From the NCBI GenBank assembly GCA_964496575.1, contig CAZCAC010000197.1, forward strand, positions 1-10,621: a DNA stretch of 10,621 bases. The letters are read 5' to 3'. A program made the translations under genes and the position numbers. Under the pieces are notes generated by a model. It saw only the letters and a program-made list of their open reading frames with translations, did no database searches and was not told the origin of the DNA. Positions 6,607 through 10,621 of the stretch are shown here, one piece after another. Position 1 is the first letter of the stretch; every line of letters begins with the position of its first letter. The DNA is from CAZCAC01 sp964496575 (GTDB taxonomy: Bacteria > Planctomycetota > UBA1135 > GCA-002686595).

Positions 6607-8300
6607 ATGCCGAGACCCGATCCCCTCGCCCAGAACCTCGTCAGAGCCTGCAAGGAATTGTTCCGCCGTCGACCCTGGAACCGGACGGAGCCCGATGCCC
6701 CGATTCTCATTCGCGTGCCGACCGAGGAGGAGCCCCTGGCCGGGATTCTGATCGGCCTGGACGGCGGAGGCCCGGGGCTGTTTCTCTTCTACGGACCTGA
6801 CGCGCTGGAGAGGCTCCATCGGAACGTCCTGGGCCGAGCCGTCGGCAACGAGTCCTGGAGCGCGCTCGACGAACTCGGAGTGACCTTCACCGCGATGGGC
6901 GAGATCCCGCCCGAGTGCCGCAAGACGCTCGAACTCGCAGGAGTGCAGGCTCGGCGCGAAAACCGCGTCCCCGACCTCTACCGCACGCCTCCGCACCGCG
7001 AGAGTCGCCCCCTCAACCGACGCGAGATGAAGACGATTCTGTGGTGCCTCGGAGCGATCTTCGTGGCCGAAGACCGGGGCGAGATGCATCCGAGACCACT
7101 CCAACCCGGCTCGCTTGCCCTCGAGCTGGTAGCGAGCGGCAAGATGCGCTCGCCGCAAGTCGAATCGCGACTTTCTCCTTGGTCGACGACCGAGGTCGGT
7201 GATGCGGCACTCGCGATCTCGCTGCCGGATGACCTCGCCGCGCTCCCACGCCGGAACGAGCTCTGGTCGGTGTGCTCGCCGCCGCTTCCCGGACGGCTCG
7301 AAGGGGATGATCGCGCGTGGAACGGTCTGGTGCTGGCCGATGAGATACATGGCCGGTGGGTCAGCTCCACTCTCGTCCCGCGTGGGGATGCCGAGAGCCT
7401 CGTCGTTCCGCTGGTGAGAGCCTTCCGCGACCGGGGGCTTCCACGCCAGGTATTGATCCTCGACGAGCACCTGTCGAAAGCCCTGACACCCTCCTTGACA
7501 GCGCTCGGCGTGCGAGTCGGAGTGGACCCGTTCCATCCCAGGTACCTGGAGATCCACGAATCCCTGCTCTTCATCAAGCAGTCCGCTACCGGCCCGGAGT
7601 GGGCGCGGATGACCCCCGAATCACGCGAGGAGTGGGAGGAGATCCAGGGAGATTTCAAGCGCCGGCTGTCGATCCGGGCGAACGTGGAGGATCTGATCAC
7701 CTCCCGTGCGATCCGCCGCTATTTCGGTGAGAGGGACTTGGCCGAGCTACTCGACGAGCCGGACGACTTCGGGGCCTATCCTTCCTTCTTCGAGTGGTCG
7801 GTTCCTTCTTCGAGTGGTCGGTGGCGGACTACCGCTCGACGAGGCGCTCGAAGACCTTCATCGAGAAGTTGCTCACCAGGCGGCCGCTGCACGCGGTGGA
7901 CCGTGTGCTGATCCAGGCCCGGTCCGAGGCGCTCCTCTCGATCTTCCGGATCGATTCGGTGCGCTCCGGGGAATCGCTGGAGGTCGAGGACGTCCTCGAC
8001 GGCGAACGCCACACGCTTTTCGACCCCGACCTCGCGACCGAGGCGTTCGAGGGATGGGTCCTGCCGTTGCGCCTGGCCCGGGTGCAGCGATGGACCTTTC
8101 CGCTGCTCGCCGGTCCGCAGGTGCCCTCGACACGGCTGGAGGGAATGCTGGAACGGCTGAAGTCGTACGGGCTCGAGCTGACCCACGAGGGGTTGCGCTC
8201 GGGTGCGCACTTGCTGGGTCGTCTCTGGTCCTGGTACCTCGAGGAGCAGATGGCCTCCACGCAGGAACCACGGAGCGAGGATGCTGATTCACTCGAGTGA
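6607..8300 (+). pseudogene. DUF7309/DUF6930-like protein gene, frameshifted by a 20-bp duplication
   Basis: Two open frames form one gene. From the ATG at 6607 the first frame runs to 7911 (434 residues, the last ~35 being arginine/serine-rich frameshifted sequence). The second frame covers about 7794-8300. Deleting one copy of the 20-bp repeat at 7782-7822 joins them as PSFFEWSVADYRS and gives 557 residues. Residues about 30-165 resemble DUF7309 (ILIGLDGGGPGLFLFYG) and about 215-310 resemble DUF6930 (LVLADEIHGRWVSSTLVPRG, then GVRVGVDP). The C-terminal part after 390 resembles the region seen in SEC-C-associated bacterial proteins: an FFEW start, a helical stretch, then FRIDSVRSGESLEVEDVL. 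Family assignment is from memory of these patterns. No enzyme motif is evident and function is unknown. It diverges from the operon and converges on the 8351 gene. The repeat may be a real slippage mutation or an assembly error; sequencing reads decide. A start upstream (6340) is unlikely because that frame there is antisense to the CoA-transferase. Confidence 0.8.
7782..7822. repeat. 20-bp perfect tandem duplication inside a gene
   Basis: The unit TTCCTTCTTCGAGTGGTCGG occurs twice with no mismatch (7782-7801 and 7802-7821), and period-20 identity continues one more base. Twenty is not a multiple of three, so the second copy shifts the frame. Both frames read SFFEWSV through their own copy, which shows that the ancestral gene had a single unit. 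Confidence 0.97.
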
Positions 8301-8303
8301 ATC
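8286..8303. repeat. 18-bp perfect palindrome over a stop codon
   Basis: GATTCACTCGAGTGAATC is identical to its own reverse complement. It contains the TGA stop (8298-8300) of the DUF6930-like gene and sits 48 bp before the end of the converging GIY-YIG gene. As RNA it could fold with a 7-bp stem and 4-base loop, so it could slow transcription from either side, but there is no T-run on either strand as in a classic intrinsic terminator. A dimeric protein-binding site is the alternative. Confidence 0.6.
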
Positions 8304-8350
8304 CGAGCGGCGCACTCGAGCTCTGCATCGCAACGCCCGAGGAGGCGACG

Positions 8351-9073
8351 CTACACGATCCGCTTCCAGCACTTGAACGCGCTCACGTCAGCCGGCGACA
8401 GGTCGAACCACTCGCCGGTCTTGCGGCGATCCGCGAAGCGTCGATGCCAGTAGGACTCGACGCCGGCTGGATCATCGGTCCGAATGACGTGGATCCGAGT
8501 GAGTCCCTCAGGGCGTTGGGTCGACAGTTCGTACTCCCGACGGCCCACGGAGTTGGATCGCCCGATCTTGTAGTACCGTCCTGACTTCATCAGATAGACC
8601 TCGCCGATCACCGGATCGCGCAGATCCGGATCAGGCGACGCACGACGTGCCTTCTGCGCGATCGGTGCGCAAATCTCCAGTACTCTGACGTGCCCGCCGA
8701 TCTCGACACAGCGAGCGATGACCCTGGAAGCCAGGTTGGGTTTCGGACCGAGTCGACGAAAGACCCTCATGCTGGGGAAGGTCGGATCGCCAGATCGGAT
8801 CAACTTGAGTTCCGCCTGCGTCGGGAACTTCCCACGCTTCTCGATCACATCTATCAGTTGGTCGAGCACAGCTTCGTCTGGAACGGCGGCCTGCCATTCG
8901 TTGGGAGCGTAGCCAGCTTCCACCAGGGCGTCACTCCACCGAGCCCAGATCTTACCGCGCCAATCGTGCTCAGAGATCCCAGTTAGCGTTCGGAACAGCT
9001 TCATCCCGGGAGGCTCGCCTCCTCTCTCTTCGGCCGTCCTCCGGATCTCCGCCAGTATGTCCTCTTTGTTCAT
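8351..9073 (-). CDS. GIY-YIG (T5orf172/MUG113-like) protein with HNH-repeat-type N-terminus
   Basis: A 240-residue protein. The C-terminal domain (about 155-230) has the layout of the T5orf172/MUG113 branch of the GIY-YIG superfamily: GEVYLMKSGRYYKIGRS (157-173, VYL and YKIG replacing GIY and YIG), Arg178-Arg179, then ESYWHRRFADRRKTGEWFDLS (206-226) with Glu206, His210 and the EWF triplet. The N-terminal half has two segments resembling the homing endonuclease-associated repeat (PF18780): about 3-57, MNKEDILAEIRR..GG..P....WARWSDALVEAGY, and about 66-127. The repeats would bind DNA and the C-terminal domain may nick it; activity is inferred. GAGG six bases before the ATG at 9073 supports that start over a longer in-frame ATG at 9145. 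It is transcribed toward the DUF6930-like gene and follows the DUF2283-like gene by 100 bp. It may be a solitary mobile or defence-associated nuclease. Confidence 0.85.
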   Translation of the reverse strand: MNKEDILAEIRRTAEERGGEPPGMKLFRTLTGISEHDWRGKIWARWSDALVEAGYAPNEWQAAVPDEAVLDQLIDVIEKRGKFPTQAELKLIRSGDPTFPSMRVFRRLGPKPNLASRVIARCVEIGGHVRVLEICAPIAQKARRASPDPDLRDPVIGEVYLMKSGRYYKIGRSNSVGRREYELSTQRPEGLTRIHVIRTDDPAGVESYWHRRFADRRKTGEWFDLSPADVSAFKCWKRIV

Positions 9074-9173
9074 TCCCGTCCTCACTGCGGACACCGAGGC
9101 TACCTGAGGGCAGGCATGTCGGTCGGCAACCCGAAGCAGCTGCAACCACCCTGTCGACCGATTCCACGAAAGT

Positions 9174-9446
9174 CTACGCCACGTGCAAGGGGGCCAGGTC
9201 CTCGCCGGTCACGAGCGGCAGGCCCAGGTCCTTCAGCACTCTGTTGAAGGCCTCAAGCGAGAGTTCCGCCGGAGCGGTGATCTCGATGCCGATGGCTCGT
9301 CCGTCCGCAACGAAGTCGATGACCATCCCGGAGTCGGCCCGGCGGCTTCGAGCGCATTCGTCATCGGGCTCACGCGGCAAGTAGTAGTACGCTGCGAGGG
9401 GCCGCGCGTGGCGAAACGTCACTTGGAGATAGGGTTCCCTCAGCAT
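9174..9446 (-). CDS. DUF2283-like small protein
   Basis: A 90-residue protein starting MLREPYLQVTFRHARPLAAYYYLP. It then shows SGMVIDFVADGRAIGIEITAPAE, matching the DUF2283 pattern in which a valine/leucine-DF-x-DG strand precedes an IGIEI strand, and ends SLEAFNRVLKDLGLP. I chose the ATG at 9446 because related proteins, as I recall them, begin M+EPYLxVTxRHG; an in-frame ATG at 9488 would add 14 unlike residues. A weak AGAG lies a few bases upstream. DUF2283 proteins are often paired with a DUF4258-type partner and have been discussed as toxin-antitoxin components; no such partner is adjacent here (188 bp upstream to the TOPRIM gene hold no matching frame). Function is unknown. Confidence 0.8.
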   Translation of the reverse strand: MLREPYLQVTFRHARPLAAYYYLPREPDDECARSRRADSGMVIDFVADGRAIGIEITAPAELSLEAFNRVLKDLGLPLVTGEDLAPLHVA

Positions 9447-9634
9447 CAAGGCTCTACATCGTACGCCATGATGGCAGTGAGCTGCCACAGATCTCGATCA
9501 AGGCTTCTCGATTACTCCCTGTCTTGACATGCCGGAGACGGACCAAAGAGGGCCCCACGTGAAAGCGCAGAGAACTCCGAACAAGCCGTCTTACGACCAT
9601 CCAGGCAATCGCGCCAGCTCAGGCCTTGCAGATG

Positions 9635-10144
9635 TCAGCGCAGGGACAGCCTCTTCCTCACGCTCTGGGTCGGCTCCCACGCTCTGACCGCCTCCAGTGC
9701 GCGTCGTTGGAACTCCCGATCGTCTTCGCGATATCGGCTCTTGTACTTCCTGTCCTCGGTCACGGAGCCATCACCGCACAGCCAAAGGACCCAAGTCTCC
9801 ACACTCCAGGTTGGGACACAGATAGCAATCCGATCGCCAGGTTCACGCTGATCAGGAGTCCCGCACATCGCTCCCTTTCGAGCTTCGAGCCCTTGGCTGT
9901 CACCGTCCACCACCACGAGAAAGCCGAGGTTTGTCTGATTCTTGGTCGTTCGTGCCAAAGGGATGACTTCCGAGCCATAGCGCGCGATCACCCATGCCGA
10001 TGCTGCTCCCTGTCCGCGGGGTGCCACGCGGAAATCCAATTTGCGTCGATTGAAGCCGCGTTCAACCAACAGGTTGCGGACGAAGACCTCCTGACGACGG
10101 TCCTCGCACCAAACCCGTACTCGGCAGCTGTCAGCCTTCGCCAT
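9635..10144 (-). CDS. TOPRIM-like (RloB/DUF4276-type) protein, partner of the adjacent ATPase
   Basis: A 169-residue protein with TOPRIM-like signs: an acidic residue after the first strand (VWCEDRRQEVFVRNLL, Glu14) and an acidic D-x-D motif after a hydrophobic strand (FLVVVDGDSQG, Asp80 and Asp82). A conserved-looking block RIAICVPTWSVETWVLWLCG (105-124) follows. TOPRIM domains of OLD-family and related defence proteins use such acidic residues to hold metal and cut nucleic acid; activity here is inferred. The gene overlaps the end of the ATPase gene, so the two are translationally coupled. I prefer the ATG at 10144, which has GGGGA six bases upstream; the ATG at 10150 adds only two residues. 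The C-terminus is odd: another frame just after the stop encodes SARPELARLPGWS and ends at 9591, which looks like a family-type tail, so a small frameshift near 9635-9640 is possible. RloB-like or DUF4276-like relatives are the nearest I can name. Confidence 0.75.
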   Translation of the reverse strand: MAKADSCRVRVWCEDRRQEVFVRNLLVERGFNRRKLDFRVAPRGQGAASAWVIARYGSEVIPLARTTKNQTNLGFLVVVDGDSQGLEARKGAMCGTPDQREPGDRIAICVPTWSVETWVLWLCGDGSVTEDRKYKSRYREDDREFQRRALEAVRAWEPTQSVRKRLSLR

Positions 10145-10621
10145 GGCCATTCCCCAGTCTCAACCACTCCGAAAGTGGGAGGCCTTGCTTTCTGTCAACC
10201 ATGACATTTCGTACGCGAGCAGGACCGTCCTCGTCCCTCCAGAAGTAGAGCGTCTGATCAGCAGACAGATAGTCGATCACCTCGGGGTGGTGAGAAGCCA
10301 CCATCAATGTACCCTTCCCGGCGTCGACCATCGCTTGACGCATCGCAGAAAGCCAGGGTTGGATTTCTGCCAACGCAACGTAGTTGTCCGGCTCGTCGAA
10401 GAACAGAAGCGATGCTCGCTCCGGAATCGCGTGCAGAATGGTGTACAGCAACAGCAGTGAGCGTTGCCCTTCTGACAACTCGAAAAGTGTGAAGGCAACG
10501 TCTTCTCCAGCACAACGACATTCAATATTCAGTACCTTGCTATCAGGTCCAAGTGGCATGACCCGCAAGTCAGGTACCGCCCGCATAGCGGGCGGCTTGA
10601 GGAAGGCCCCTCGAAGGGGCC
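10131..10621 (-). CDS. AAA/ABC-type ATPase, C-terminal part (5' end beyond window)
   Basis: The frame is open from the right edge to the TGA at 10131, so the gene is cut by the window and only about 163 C-terminal residues are seen. They carry the ABC-type signature LSEGQRSLLLL, a Walker B strand LLFFDEPDNYVALAEIQPWL with catalytic DE, and an H-loop ASHHPEVIDYL. Walker A and the coiled-coil or insertion must lie upstream. This is the AAA_15/AAA_21 (OLD/SMC-like) class of ATPase found in many two-gene defence systems. It overlaps the TOPRIM-like gene by 14-20 bp, which fits an ATPase sensor paired with a nuclease effector. The first in-frame ATG in view (10586) is internal, not a start. A DNA-repair or overcoming-lysogenization (Old) role is the main alternative. 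Family call is firm; role in defence is inference. Confidence 0.85.
   Translation of the reverse strand, partial: PLRGAFLKPPAMRAVPDLRVMPLGPDSKVLNIECRCAGEDVAFTLFELSEGQRSLLLLYTILHAIPERASLLFFDEPDNYVALAEIQPWLSAMRQAMVDAGKGTLMVASHHPEVIDYLSADQTLYFWRDEDGPARVRNVMVDRKQGLPLSEWLRLGNGHGEG
10605..10621. repeat. Perfect 7-bp hairpin at the right edge
   Basis: GGCCCCT (10605-10611) and AGGGGCC (10615-10621) are perfect inverted repeats around CGA. The hairpin is inside the ATPase reading frame and touches the window end, so it may be longer beyond. A C+G stem of this size is not rare in GC-rich DNA and I assign it no function. Confidence 0.5.

Noticed and set aside
5430..6800. Plus-strand open frame of 456 codons opposite the CoA-transferase gene.
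   Set aside because: No recognisable motif, and it conflicts with the well-conserved CoA-transferase and with the 6607 gene.
7873..8328. Minus-strand frames opposite the DUF6930-like gene's 3' part.
   Set aside because: They are shadow frames of Arg/Pro/Ser-rich composition, while the plus-strand frame continues the interrupted protein coherently.
1..10621. CRISPR arrays, tRNA or rRNA genes, riboswitches.
   Set aside because: I saw no spaced direct repeats, no cloverleaf with a conserved T-loop, and no rRNA-like sequence anywhere in the window.

Overview
The window looks like chromosomal sequence from an uncultured GC-rich bacterium. The left 6.4 kb is about 70% G+C by eye (one sampled 60-base line has 73%). 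Gene style and the CACAGAGG-type repeat at the left edge suggest Acidobacteriota, Myxococcota or a related deltaproteobacterial-type lineage. That placement is inference; no marker gene is present.

Left part, minus strand (149 to about 6392): five tightly packed genes read right to left. They encode a class III (CaiB/BaiF) CoA-transferase, the FAD, [2Fe-2S] and molybdopterin subunits of a xanthine oxidase-family Mo hydroxylase (arranged like 4-hydroxybenzoyl-CoA reductase or CO dehydrogenase), and an atypical thiolase. Spacings are 12, 4 and -4 bp, then 52 bp, and most starts have clear Shine-Dalgarno sequences, so this is very probably one operon. The simplest reading is a catabolic route: an acid is made into a CoA ester, the Mo enzyme hydroxylates or dehydroxylates it, and the thiolase acts on a later acyl-CoA. 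The substrate cannot be read from the sequence.

Middle, plus strand (6607-8300): a divergent gene for a DUF7309/DUF6930-like protein. A perfect 20-bp tandem duplication splits it into two frames; removing one copy restores a 557-residue reading frame. An 18-bp perfect palindrome covers its stop codon.

Right part, minus strand (8351 to the edge): a small-gene region of lower G+C (two sampled lines at 55-57%). It holds a GIY-YIG (T5orf172/MUG113-like) protein with homing-endonuclease-type N-terminal repeats, a DUF2283-like small protein, a TOPRIM-like protein, and the C-terminal half of an AAA/ABC-type ATPase that runs off the window. The ATPase and TOPRIM genes overlap by 14-20 bp and look like a two-gene OLD/PARIS/RloB-style defence module. 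This pair is the best candidate here for a little-described system. The TOPRIM gene may itself carry a small frameshift near its 3' end.

The window therefore joins an ordinary catabolic operon to an accessory region with decaying or mobile-type genes. All family names rest on motifs read by eye; no database search was run.
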